DNA from: an uncultured Verrucomicrobiales bacterium
Lineage (GTDB): Bacteria; Verrucomicrobiota; Verrucomicrobiia; Verrucomicrobiales; Akkermansiaceae
Direction of reading: 5' to 3'
Assembly (NCBI GenBank): GCA_937885815.1
Contig: CALABM010000156.1
Span: 1-16,898, forward strand
Length of the DNA stretch: 16,898 nucleotides
Shown here in pieces: positions 1 through 7,727 of the stretch (within the stretch, counting starts at the first letter, position 1; each line of letters starts with the position of its first letter). Both the position numbers and the translations under genes were made by a program. Below the pieces are notes generated by a model. That model made no database searches. It had not been told where the DNA came from and was given only the letters and a program-made list of their open reading frames with translations.

Positions 1-55
1 GTAGAGCGCCAGCTTTGGGAGCTGGATGTCGCAGGTTCGAATCCTGTCGCCCCGA
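1..55 (+). tRNA. tRNA-Pro (anticodon UGG), 5' end cut off by the window
   Basis: The anticodon arm is CCAGC-TTTGGGA-GCTGG at 9-25, which puts TGG in the anticodon and identifies a proline tRNA. The T arm follows at 31-47 (GCAGG, loop TTCGAAT, CCTGT). The 3' acceptor strand CGCCCCG is at 48-54 and the discriminator A at 55. The next bases are CTC, so the 3' CCA is not encoded and must be added after transcription. The 5' acceptor strand and most of the D arm lie outside the window. The defence genes begin directly beyond this 3' end, a common position for genomic islands, although no integrase is visible. Confidence 0.95.
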
Positions 56-77
56 CTCATTTTCCCCACATACACCG

Positions 78-101
78 GCCGCCAATCAGGGCGGCTTTTT
101 T
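78..101 (+). terminator. Rho-independent terminator of the tRNA-Pro transcript
   Basis: A perfect 6-bp stem GCCGCC/GGCGGC (78-83 with 90-95) encloses the loop AATCAG and is followed by six T residues (96-101). It starts 23 nt after the tRNA end on the same strand, as expected for the end of this transcript. The opposite strand has no T-run after the stem, so it is unlikely to stop the converging DUF2971 transcript efficiently. Confidence 0.88.
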
Positions 102-116
102 GTCAAGTATACGCTG

Positions 117-138
117 AGGGCTCCTGAAGGAGTCCCCT
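117..138. other. Imperfect hairpin between the tRNA terminator and the DUF2971 stop codon
   Basis: The segment folds as AGGG-CTCC, loop TGAA, GGAG-T-CCCCT, with one or two bulged bases on the 3' side. No T-run follows on either strand, so it is not a standard terminator. It may still be a weak end point for the minus-strand island transcript. No gene was seen in the rest of 102-190. Confidence 0.3.
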
Positions 139-190
139 TATAAAGACAGAGCTAGAGGTATTATCACACGCCCCTCCCGTTATTTGTTGG

Positions 191-1180
191 TTATAGCTTA
201 TTCTCTTGTAAATATTGACACCAAAGGTCGTATTTTAATTTAATGAGGGAGCCTTCCCACGTTATGCCTTTCTTATAATAAAATGCATGTAGGTCCTCTA
301 TGCTCGAGTCCTCGAACAACACAAAGTCCATCGACATTGCCGATATCTTATAGTGTGTAGGCGATAGTTTTGCTTTTGAAACGCGTATGGCTTCATTATT
401 TGTTTCCTTAAGCAAGGTTTTCACATACGTATAACTGTATGTACACTGATGTCCTAGGATTATTCCAGTAAGATATTCCTTTAAGATATTTGTAAATAGT
501 AATCCCTTTTCTGCATGTAAGTCATCTTCGTGAACCTGAACCCTGAATTCTTTTTCATAAGACCAATCTGTTGATTTTGTCGCAAAGAATTTGAAAAAAT
601 TGCTTACTCTTTTTGTTTGAGATTGTAAGTAATCACGAACCTTATTTAGTCTCAGTCTCTCATCGGTATACACAACCTCGTGAAGAAAGAATGTTTTTCC
701 TTCTCGAGACTGACACAAGTATACCTTATAGTTGTCGTCATTAGCATACTGTTGCTTGAGATCTTCTCTTATGGTACAAAGAGGTAAATCAAATACTAGA
801 CATATTCCCGCACCATGTTCTGCATAGTGTCCCCACATAACAGGCGAAGACATTCTTGCGCTGAGGCAAACTGTGCATGGTGCCATTGTGGGCATCAAAA
901 GCTCCCACTTGCTTTCCTCTTCTGCGTCTTTAAATACAGGGCGATATTCAAAGGGGTCATTTGAATGCCCTAGTTGCGTAACTTTTAAATTACCTGTACG
1001 TAAAATGGACTCTAGGTGCTCAGCTTTTGTATAATAGTACAACCTAAAGATTCGCGGTGCCAATTTTTGGTTAAAGTACTCTTTAAATCCTCGTATATAC
1101 GCTGGAAGTTTTAACAAATTCATTAGAGTTCTTGTTTTATAGTTTATTTCAATCACTTCATGCCCATAGGCCTCATCCAT
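191..1180 (-). CDS. DUF2971 domain-containing protein
   Basis: A 329-residue soluble protein with the hallmarks of the DUF2971 family: SNDPFEY at residues 73-79, MWGHYAEHGAGICLVFD at 115-131 and WSYEKEFRV at 206-214. These conserved Asp, Trp/His/Tyr and Glu-Arg positions recur across the family, whose activity I do not know. DUF2971 genes are often found in accessory and defence regions. No signal peptide or membrane segment is seen. It is the last gene of the island before the tRNA, 68 nt after the HEPN gene and AT-rich like it. The ATG at 1180 lacks a good Shine-Dalgarno. An in-frame ATG at residue 20 (position 1123) is possible, because the recognisable domain starts only near residue 45 (RIFRLYYYTK). 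Confidence 0.85.
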   Translation of the reverse strand: MDEAYGHEVIEINYKTRTLMNLLKLPAYIRGFKEYFNQKLAPRIFRLYYYTKAEHLESILRTGNLKVTQLGHSNDPFEYRPVFKDAEEESKWELLMPTMAPCTVCLSARMSSPVMWGHYAEHGAGICLVFDLPLCTIREDLKQQYANDDNYKVYLCQSREGKTFFLHEVVYTDERLRLNKVRDYLQSQTKRVSNFFKFFATKSTDWSYEKEFRVQVHEDDLHAEKGLLFTNILKEYLTGIILGHQCTYSYTYVKTLLKETNNEAIRVSKAKLSPTHYKISAMSMDFVLFEDSSIEDLHAFYYKKGITWEGSLIKLKYDLWCQYLQENKL

Positions 1181-1201
1181 TTTAATAGCAAAGGCACCTT
1201 A

Positions 1202-1250
1202 AACACTTAAAATTAGTTATTTAACTTTTACAAAACTATAATAAAGTGTT
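1202..1250. promoter_or_regulatory. AT-rich inverted repeats upstream of the DUF2971 gene
   Basis: AACACTT (1202-1208) and AAGTGTT (1244-1250) form 7-bp arms around a very AT-rich centre. That centre holds a smaller palindrome, AGTTA-TT-TAACT. The repeat overlaps the HEPN stop codon and lies 22-70 nt before the DUF2971 start, so it could be an operator or part of a promoter. I could not settle on convincing -35 and -10 boxes. With no T-run, it is not a normal terminator. Confidence 0.3.
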
Positions 1251-2610
1251 AAGCTTCGACTACTTGCCATTCATCTTCAGGGAAGAGATCTAACGAGTCT
1301 TCATATTGAAATATTTTAAATAACAGGCTAGTTACAGAATTAAAAACCCTAGTCATTAACCTTAATCCTTCTCCTGTGTCTTCTATTTTCAAACAGCCTT
1401 CGTGCACAATATCATTTCTGTGTTCCAAATCGTCAGCTATCGGTAAGGGACATGAATATTTTTCATAAAGCTGTTTAACCCTATTTTTAAACGATGGGAC
1501 ATTTCCTTGTTGCTGCCCACGTTTGCCCAAGTTCTCGATAACCAGTTTTGCAGCTTTTTCTGCTTTTGATATATTGTGTTTATGAAAAACATCAACTATA
1601 TCTCGCTCGAGTTCAGATGTATCAACTTGTAACGTCTGATGATTCTTTACAACTTGTGGATTTTTTTGACTTACATACGTCATGTGTAGAGTATCAAGCA
1701 GCTGATAAGAAAAAAGCAGTCTGTGTTCTAAATGAACATGGCGCATATTCATTGTAGCATAAGTAGCTAAGATTGCTCTCCATGTGCCTCTTTTTCCGAG
1801 CTTACCTTTATTAATACTGCCCAACGCGGTTTCTATGTACTGTTTTATTCGCCCTCTTTTATCCCCACGAGGACGGCCCAATGGCGACCAAAAACAAGGG
1901 ATTTTATTAGGTGTATGCAATGCTTTCAGTTCGATTATCTGTTCTCCCCGGCGAATAACCCTGCAGGCAGGCAGGGCTAAACTTCCCAAAGCAAGTTGCA
2001 ATAGAGAGGCAATATTGTATGCCTCATCATTAAAATCAGAAGAAAACGTCTCGTTAACACTCAGTATTAAGTGGTTAGAAAAAGAATAATCTTTCCCCAA
2101 TATGTAAGGTGAAACAGAAAATCCGCCCTCCCCTACACTAATAAGATTCTTTAAGTTCCAAGATGCCTTTTTACCAGTGATAGATATAGAATCTCGTATC
2201 AGGTATCCGTTTAAGCATTCAGTAAAATTGTCGAACAATTCTATTTTAGAAAACGGAATTATATAATCTACACAATCTCCACCATGAGGAAGAGTACTAT
2301 TATTAACAAAAACAAGTTTCTTGCAAACAAATCCAAACCTATAAACGGAACCATCAACTGATGAGGAAAAAGAAGAAGAACGCACCCCTCCTATTTGAGC
2401 CCTTACTAATACGTCCCCGTAATAGCATAAAAACTCCGCTCCAGCCAAATCAGCGGCAGCGCAATCCATAGGCAACTCTATTTGCAGAATAAAATTAGAA
2501 AAATCGCTTTGTATGAGTTGGCTTCGACTAATCAGCAACTCACGATTGCCGGCAGTTTTAACCTGTTGAGTTTTTTCGTATGCTCGGTGATTTCGCTCTT
2601 CAAAAAACAT
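1249..2610 (-). CDS. HEPN-domain protein, probable ApeA-like defence ribonuclease
   Basis: A 453-residue protein in two parts. The first ~230 residues are beta-rich and end with LGSLALPACRVIRRGEQI. The C-terminal part is helical and looks like a HEPN domain. It has one helix around HVHLEHRLLFSYQLLDTLH and then R398-NDIV-H403 in the sequence EHRNDIVHEG, which is the R-X4-H catalytic motif of HEPN ribonucleases. This layout resembles ApeA-type defence proteins, in which a sensor-like N-terminal domain precedes an RNA-cutting HEPN domain. The ApeA link is inferred from layout only. The gene starts 29 nt after the hsdR stop, so co-transcription is possible, but its composition is more AT-rich than hsdR. 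The ATG at 2610 has no strong Shine-Dalgarno. The RNA target is unknown. An inactive HEPN protein is unlikely, because R and H are both present. Confidence 0.72.
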   Translation of the reverse strand: MFFEERNHRAYEKTQQVKTAGNRELLISRSQLIQSDFSNFILQIELPMDCAAADLAGAEFLCYYGDVLVRAQIGGVRSSSFSSSVDGSVYRFGFVCKKLVFVNNSTLPHGGDCVDYIIPFSKIELFDNFTECLNGYLIRDSISITGKKASWNLKNLISVGEGGFSVSPYILGKDYSFSNHLILSVNETFSSDFNDEAYNIASLLQLALGSLALPACRVIRRGEQIIELKALHTPNKIPCFWSPLGRPRGDKRGRIKQYIETALGSINKGKLGKRGTWRAILATYATMNMRHVHLEHRLLFSYQLLDTLHMTYVSQKNPQVVKNHQTLQVDTSELERDIVDVFHKHNISKAEKAAKLVIENLGKRGQQQGNVPSFKNRVKQLYEKYSCPLPIADDLEHRNDIVHEGCLKIEDTGEGLRLMTRVFNSVTSLLFKIFQYEDSLDLFPEDEWQVVEA

Positions 2611-2639
2611 CTTAACAAATTAACTTGTATTAGATAGTT

Positions 2640-5600
2640 TTATATATCTTCCTCGGCTGCGTTCAGCACCTTTTCCTCTGTGTCGTAGTAATCGTATGAG
2701 GTAGGGACGATATTATCAGCCCAAAGCTCGCATTGCTGCATTACGGTCTGCACGGCATCCTCCATACCTTCAGGCGGGTACTTGTGAATCTTAAGCAGGC
2801 GTTTGACAATAGTGCGCATTTTGGCGCGTGCGCTGCTGCGGCGTTGCCAATCAATCGTCTTGTTGCGGCGCAAGGTGTCCGTCAATTCGCGGGTGAGTGC
2901 TATCAGTTGGTCGTTCTCGTAGAAGTCCTTGACATTTTCCGGCTTGGTCAAAGCATCGTAGAATGCAAACTCCTCCGGTGTCAGACCGTACTTTTCACCC
3001 TCTTTGTGTTCAGTAGTAATCTGCTTGGCCAATTTCAGCAGTTCCTCAATAACCTGCTCATTGGTTAACAGCCCATTGAGGTATTTGTTCATCAATTGCT
3101 TGATGATATCGCTGAACTTGTCAGACTTCACCACGTTCGTTCGCTTGTATACCCTTACTTGCTCCAGAATGAGCTTGCGCAGTAATTCCAACGCTAAGTT
3201 CTTACTATCCAGCTTGGCTATTTCCGCCAGGAATTTCGGGTCAAATAGCGAGAACTCCGTCTTAGCATCAGAGAACAGGTTGATAACTCCATCACTCATG
3301 ATACTCTGCTTCAGAAGCTCGTTGATACGCTGATTGATTTCCTGTAACGACAGCTTGCGTTTGCCTCCGGTGTTTTCCAAACGCACCAACAACACGCGCA
3401 CCGCTTCCATGAAGGCCGCTTCCATGCGGTCATGTTCCTCCGCTATGGATGAGCACAATGAAAGGGCCTGATGAAGCATCAGGGCTTCTTTCATAAATGA
3501 GGTGCGCGTCTCCTCTTTGTCCCTAGCGAGCAGGTAATTAACAGCCCCGGTGATGCACTTACCCTTTTGTAAATCCGAGGCGTTTCGAAAAATGGAGTAA
3601 TCGTAGCCATGGAACAAATCGCGGCACACTTCCAGCTTTTCAAAGAACTTCGGGTAGGCTACACGAGCTACATCGGTATCGCCATAGTTCTTGCGGTCTC
3701 GCGCAGAGTAATCACTCATCGCTTTCTTCAAGGCAGCAGCTATGCCCACATAGTCTACAATCAGGCCGCCCTCTTTGTCCTTAAAGACGCGATTCACACG
3801 TGCGATGGCTTGCATGAGGTTGTGCCCGCTCATGGGCTTGTACACGTACATGGTCGCCAGCGAAGGAACATCAAACCCGGTCAGCCACATATCCACCACA
3901 ATGGCAATTTTCAGAGGGGATGCATTATCTTTGAACTTCTTGGCAAGCTCCTCTCGATGTTTCTTATTGCCGATAATCTCGCGCCATTCCTCGGGATCTT
4001 TGTTGCTCTCCGTCATGACTACGGCAACCTTTTCCGTCCAATCCGGCCTCAGCTCCAGTATGCGGTGGAATATCTGCAAAGCGATATTGCGAGAATAAGC
4101 CACTATCATAGCCTTACCCGTCAGCAGGTATTCTCGGTTATCCTCGTAATGCTCCAGTATATCGGTAACCAAAGAATTGATGGTGTTGGGATTGCCCAGC
4201 ACAGCCTCCATCTGTCCCAGCATCTGTTTACTGCGGGCGATGACCTCCGGGTCGGCATTTTCTGCCATCACCTCATATTCCTTATCGATGAGCTGCAGCG
4301 TAGTATCATCCAGATTCAGCTTTACCACTCGGCTTTCGTAGTACACCGGGCGCGTAGCCCCATCTTCCACCGCCTGGGTCATGTCGTAGATATCGATGGT
4401 ATGGCCGAAAACCTCTTCCGTGTTGCGGTCACGAGAGGAAACGGGGGTGCCGGTAAAGCCGATGAAGGTGGCATTGGGTAACGCATTGCGAATCAATCGA
4501 GCTGCGCCTACCACTCGCTTCGCCACAGTCTCGCCGTCTTCATTTTTCGTCATGCGGATGCGCTCGCTCAGGCCATACTGGCTGCGGTGAGCTTCATCTG
4601 CCATCACAATGATATTGCGGCGTTCCGAAAGCGGCTCGGCGCTTTCCGTAAACTTCTGCATGGTGGTGAAGATGATGCCGTTAGCCTTGCGCCCCTCCAG
4701 CAGCTTTACCAAGTGCTCTCTGTCCTCTGCCTGCACAGGTTCCTGACGCAAAAAGCGGCGGCACTTGGAGAACTGCCCGAACAACTGGTCATCCAAGTCA
4801 TTGCGGTCAGTCAACACCACGATGGTGGGGCTATCCAAAGCATCCTGCAAAAGATGAGCATAAAACACCATGGAAAGCGATTTGCCACTGCCCTGTGTAT
4901 GCCAAAATACACCTGCCTTACCATCACCACATGTGGCCTTGGCTGTCGAATCAACCGCTTTCTTCACCGCAAAATATTGGTGATATGCCGCCAGAATCTT
5001 GAAACTCGTGGAGCCATCATCAGAGAAGCAAATGAAGTTTTTCAGGATGTCCAGCAACCGCTTCCGCTGGAACATGCCTTCGAAGAAAGTGTCAAATCCC
5101 GCTTGCTGAGTGTTTTCGTAGTTACCATCCTTGGTCTTCCACTCCATGTAGCGGTCTTCGCCGGACGTAATCGTGCCCGCTTTAGAGGTGAGCATGTCGC
5201 TCATCACACAGATGGCGTTGTAGTGGAACATCGCAGGTATTTCCTGCATGTAGTTGCGTATTTGAGCGTATGCTTCGCTGGCATCCGTTTCCTCGCGGCT
5301 GGGGCTCTTCAGCTCCATCAACACCACTGGCAGGCCATTCAGGAATACCAGCAAATCCGGGCGCTTATTGCTGTATTCTACATACGTCCATTGGTTCGCG
5401 ATAATGAAGGAGTTATTATCGGCGTTGCTGTAATCCACCAGATACACCAAAGCAGAGCGATTTTCGCCCCACTCCGAGTAGGTGACTTCTACGCCGTGTT
5501 GCAGGTATTCCATAAACACAGCATTTTTCTGAGCCAAATCACCTAAGCCCAAATCTTTCAATTTGCGAATGGCTTCTTCTATCGCCTCATACGGTAAGCT

Positions 5601-5759
5601 CGGATTCAATCGACAAAGGGATTCTTCCAGCTCTGCTTCATACAGAGGACAATAGTAATCGCGCTCTATATCCGGACCGTAGACACGCCGATACCCCATC
5701 TCGCAAAATAGCTCAATGAGCGAGTTTTCATAGGAAGCTTCTGTATAGGAGAGAGACAT
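2640..5759 (-). CDS. hsdR: Type I restriction enzyme, restriction/translocase subunit HsdR
   Basis: Complete 1039-residue motor and nuclease subunit. It joins HsdM and HsdS to translocate and cut DNA lacking the host methylation. The N-terminal PD-(D/E)XK nuclease shows P134-D135 and E149-L-K151. The superfamily 2 helicase motor follows, with Walker A in HTQGSGKS (287-294), DEAH at 388-391 (ADEAHRSQYG), GFTGTP further on and the motif VI stretch AIARVNRVF. A helical C-terminal region, used in other HsdR proteins to bind the methylase core, completes it. The length is close to EcoR124 HsdR, suggesting type IC. It lies 3 nt behind the small PD-(D/E)XK-like gene and three genes away from hsdS. 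The ATG at 5759 is not preceded by a clear Shine-Dalgarno, so translation may be coupled to the upstream stop. All key residues are intact. Confidence 0.97.
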   Translation of the reverse strand: MSLSYTEASYENSLIELFCEMGYRRVYGPDIERDYYCPLYEAELEESLCRLNPSLPYEAIEEAIRKLKDLGLGDLAQKNAVFMEYLQHGVEVTYSEWGENRSALVYLVDYSNADNNSFIIANQWTYVEYSNKRPDLLVFLNGLPVVLMELKSPSREETDASEAYAQIRNYMQEIPAMFHYNAICVMSDMLTSKAGTITSGEDRYMEWKTKDGNYENTQQAGFDTFFEGMFQRKRLLDILKNFICFSDDGSTSFKILAAYHQYFAVKKAVDSTAKATCGDGKAGVFWHTQGSGKSLSMVFYAHLLQDALDSPTIVVLTDRNDLDDQLFGQFSKCRRFLRQEPVQAEDREHLVKLLEGRKANGIIFTTMQKFTESAEPLSERRNIIVMADEAHRSQYGLSERIRMTKNEDGETVAKRVVGAARLIRNALPNATFIGFTGTPVSSRDRNTEEVFGHTIDIYDMTQAVEDGATRPVYYESRVVKLNLDDTTLQLIDKEYEVMAENADPEVIARSKQMLGQMEAVLGNPNTINSLVTDILEHYEDNREYLLTGKAMIVAYSRNIALQIFHRILELRPDWTEKVAVVMTESNKDPEEWREIIGNKKHREELAKKFKDNASPLKIAIVVDMWLTGFDVPSLATMYVYKPMSGHNLMQAIARVNRVFKDKEGGLIVDYVGIAAALKKAMSDYSARDRKNYGDTDVARVAYPKFFEKLEVCRDLFHGYDYSIFRNASDLQKGKCITGAVNYLLARDKEETRTSFMKEALMLHQALSLCSSIAEEHDRMEAAFMEAVRVLLVRLENTGGKRKLSLQEINQRINELLKQSIMSDGVINLFSDAKTEFSLFDPKFLAEIAKLDSKNLALELLRKLILEQVRVYKRTNVVKSDKFSDIIKQLMNKYLNGLLTNEQVIEELLKLAKQITTEHKEGEKYGLTPEEFAFYDALTKPENVKDFYENDQLIALTRELTDTLRRNKTIDWQRRSSARAKMRTIVKRLLKIHKYPPEGMEDAVQTVMQQCELWADNIVPTSYDYYDTEEKVLNAAEEDI

Positions 5760-5762
5760 ATA

Positions 5763-6365
5763 CTACAACTCAGCAGATAGATACTCCGGTTCAACAATTT
5801 TCTGAATGAACTCGCGCTCAAATTCTTCCTTAGTGTATGAAATGGCCTCCTTAAAAATCCATTCGAATTCTTTTACGATAGGTAATTGTAGATTAGCCTT
5901 AGAGAGAACTTGCAAATCATCTTCTATAACTGTATTGCTTGATGAACCTAATCTATCCTTGTTGTATACCAGAATATAGCGAAATTTATCCTTAAACGAG
6001 TCAAAGCTATCAGACAATTTCAAATCCAGAGCCATTGCCAAACTACAATAGACCTTACTCTTTAGATTTTCTTCCTTATACTCATCTCTTCGTTGGTCAT
6101 TTCGAGAATGTGTTAACGCCCCATTTTTAAATTCGATGAAGTAGCAATCGCCCTGTTCTGTCACATACAATGCATCATTTGAGGCAAGCCTTTCACAATA
6201 CCGATGAATTTTATTATGTCTTTCAGCCACCTTATCAAAGCTGATAACATTCCGCAAAGAGTTACTCATGTATTCCCTCTTGTCTTTTGAGACTTTTTGG
6301 AAAGATACAACCCAACCATCAGTTTTGCAACAACCGGAATATGACGAAAGAAATGTTTCAACCAT
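5763..6365 (-). CDS. Small PD-(D/E)XK-like putative nuclease paired with the ATPase gene
   Basis: A 200-residue protein that I cannot assign to a named family. Residues 63-82 carry a nuclease-like core: D64 in a short strand, then YFIEFKNG with E78 and K80. This D-X13-E-X-K spacing and the beta-hairpin context fit PD-(D/E)XK enzymes. A preceding helix (48-61, ERHNKIHRYCERLA) could supply the usual first acidic residue. The rest is mixed alpha/beta and charged, with no signal or membrane segment. It starts 16 nt after the ATPase stop, behind the strongest ribosome binding site seen in the island, and ends 3 nt before hsdR. I infer that it is the effector or partner of the ATPase, by analogy with two-gene systems such as Septu or RloA/RloB, although its sequence is not HNH. 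An in-frame Met33 is a less likely start. Confidence 0.6.
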   Translation of the reverse strand: MVETFLSSYSGCCKTDGWVVSFQKVSKDKREYMSNSLRNVISFDKVAERHNKIHRYCERLASNDALYVTEQGDCYFIEFKNGALTHSRNDQRRDEYKEENLKSKVYCSLAMALDLKLSDSFDSFKDKFRYILVYNKDRLGSSSNTVIEDDLQVLSKANLQLPIVKEFEWIFKEAISYTKEEFEREFIQKIVEPEYLSAEL

Positions 6366-6373
6366 ATCTTAAT

Positions 6374-6382
6374 CTCCTCCTT
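6374..6382 (-). promoter_or_regulatory. Strong Shine-Dalgarno for the small nuclease-like gene
   Basis: On the minus strand AAGGAGGAG lies 8 nt before the ATG at 6365 and overlaps the TGA stop of the ATPase gene. Other genes here mostly lack such a site. It supports the 6365 start over Met33, and suggests that the second gene of the pair is translated efficiently by re-initiation behind the ATPase. Confidence 0.75.
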
Positions 6383-7638
6383 CAATCGGCTAATTCTATA
6401 CGCTCAGAGCGGAGCGTTGCTACGGCCTCAGCCATTTTTTTATAAATCTGCTCAGAATCATTCGTCACATTTTTAATAATAGCGCCACCTTCTTCAACCT
6501 CTGCAAGGTAAAGGTTCAGCTTGTCGCGCGTAGCGTATTTACGGCTATATGTCTCTATAGCATTAAGGAAGAAATGACTATGAGTGGTGACCACCACAGA
6601 CAAATCAAACTCTTTCTGTAGAAGAACTATAAGTTCTGCATAAATCAACTGCCATGTAGGATGCAAATGAATTTCCGGCTCATCGAGAATAAGTATATCT
6701 CGTTTTTTTATTAGACTCGCTTCTATGAGCATTCTCAGAACCATGAAGGCCTTGATGCCAGTAGACAGATTTTTGAGCACGATGGGTTCTCCGCAATTTG
6801 GAAGTTTCAAAGCATATCCATGACCATCTTTTACAAGCTGCCCGGGAACAACTGATTTTATCTTGGAAATAACATTCTCCAATCGTCCTAATTGCAACGA
6901 TTGGGCATAAAGGTTTTCATCATCAGTAACGGCATATCCATAATCTGACAATAATCTGCTAAGATGCTTGATCTGAACTTCTGAATATCTCCAGCTTCCG
7001 ATGGCATCAATGACTAATGGTGTACTATAGTATATAGCTTTGTTAATAAGCGTAATGTCTGATGAATAGCGCACCACATCGTTGTTGCGAAATGCTATAG
7101 AGGTTCGAGTATCCTTAATGAATAAATCTACAGTAGCCTCATTTTCCAAATGGTACAGAGAATTCAGTTGATTATTAAAAACTCCCAGATACGAAGCTCT
7201 AAGAGAATCCATAAGGAGCCTTTCTTTAGGCCAATTGCAAACATTCTCTACTTCTTTTTGAATTTTGACCTTAGTTTCTTCACTCAATGCAAGGTCATAG
7301 TTTGATTCAAGACCCGAAAAAAGAGTTGGCCACATAATTTCACCTTTACTAATATCGTCAAGAACCTGCTTCACAATATAGCGCACAACAGAATATCGAC
7401 TCGCCAAGTGTTCCGATTTTTCAGATTCATAAAAAGAGAACCGCACGGCGTCCGTAACAAGCTCCTCCCTCTGTTGTTTGATTTTATCATCCAAATTGTT
7501 TAGTGCATTAAACATTGAAAACAAAATCTTACCAACCGTACTCTTGCCGGAGTTATTGTTACCAGCAATCACGGTGATGCCATCAATATCGATTTCGGCG
7601 TGTTTAATTAGAGCAAAGTTGTCGACGCGTAATTTCAT
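6382..7638 (-). CDS. AAA/ABC-type ATPase (OLD/SMC-like, AAA_15/AAA_21 class), putative defence sensor
   Basis: A 418-residue ATPase with an ABC-type head. Walker A is GNNNSGKST at 26-34. A long helical insertion (about 40-285) follows. The signature is LSTG at 291-294, Walker B and D-loop are in ILILDEPEIHLHP (315-327), and the switch histidine is in TTHSH (351-355). Unlike OLD enzymes it has no TOPRIM nuclease domain, so nuclease activity would need a partner, most plausibly the gene 16 nt downstream. Such ATPases act as sensor or assembly platforms in systems like Septu, retrons and RloA. The role here is inferred. Start: ATG 7638, with an in-frame TAG three codons upstream (TAG CGC GGC ATG) that rules out an earlier start. 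A promoter sits directly before it, so the mRNA should be leaderless. Composition is AT-rich relative to hsdM and hsdR. Confidence 0.85.
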   Translation of the reverse strand: MKLRVDNFALIKHAEIDIDGITVIAGNNNSGKSTVGKILFSMFNALNNLDDKIKQQREELVTDAVRFSFYESEKSEHLASRYSVVRYIVKQVLDDISKGEIMWPTLFSGLESNYDLALSEETKVKIQKEVENVCNWPKERLLMDSLRASYLGVFNNQLNSLYHLENEATVDLFIKDTRTSIAFRNNDVVRYSSDITLINKAIYYSTPLVIDAIGSWRYSEVQIKHLSRLLSDYGYAVTDDENLYAQSLQLGRLENVISKIKSVVPGQLVKDGHGYALKLPNCGEPIVLKNLSTGIKAFMVLRMLIEASLIKKRDILILDEPEIHLHPTWQLIYAELIVLLQKEFDLSVVVTTHSHFFLNAIETYSRKYATRDKLNLYLAEVEEGGAIIKNVTNDSEQIYKKMAEAVATLRSERIELAD

Positions 7639-7646
7639 GCCGCGCT

Positions 7647-7675
7647 ATTATAGCAAGCAATTTTGCCAATTGCAA
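7647..7675 (-). promoter_or_regulatory. Internal sigma-70-type promoter in front of the ATPase gene
   Basis: On the minus strand TTGCAA (7675-7670), a 17-bp spacer and TATAAT (7652-7647) form a near-consensus promoter. TG one base before the -10 makes an extended -10 (TGCTATAAT). Only 8 nt separate the -10 from the ATG, so transcription should begin at or within a base or two of the start codon. The promoter lies in the 89-nt gap after the DUF4365-like gene. It could drive the ATPase, the nuclease-like gene and hsdR separately from hsdM-hsdS. Confidence 0.75.
7657..7673. promoter_or_regulatory. Inverted repeat inside the ATPase promoter, possible operator
   Basis: GCAATT (7657-7662), five bases TTGCC and AATTGC (7668-7673) form a 6-bp inverted repeat. 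It fills most of the -35/-10 spacer and overlaps the -35 box. A dimeric repressor bound here would block the promoter. No regulator gene is visible in the window, so this remains a positional inference. Confidence 0.4.
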
Positions 7676-7727
7676 GTCGGCATCGGGGGAGCTAATTCTA
7701 TTTTGAGCTTTTAAGAGGCATTTTATG

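Noticed and set aside
3609..5546. Long plus-strand open frames (3609-4481 and 4587-5546) opposite hsdR
   Set aside because: They lie wholly antisense to an intact HsdR with all motifs. Their translations are low-complexity His/Leu/Arg-rich mirrors of the real frame.
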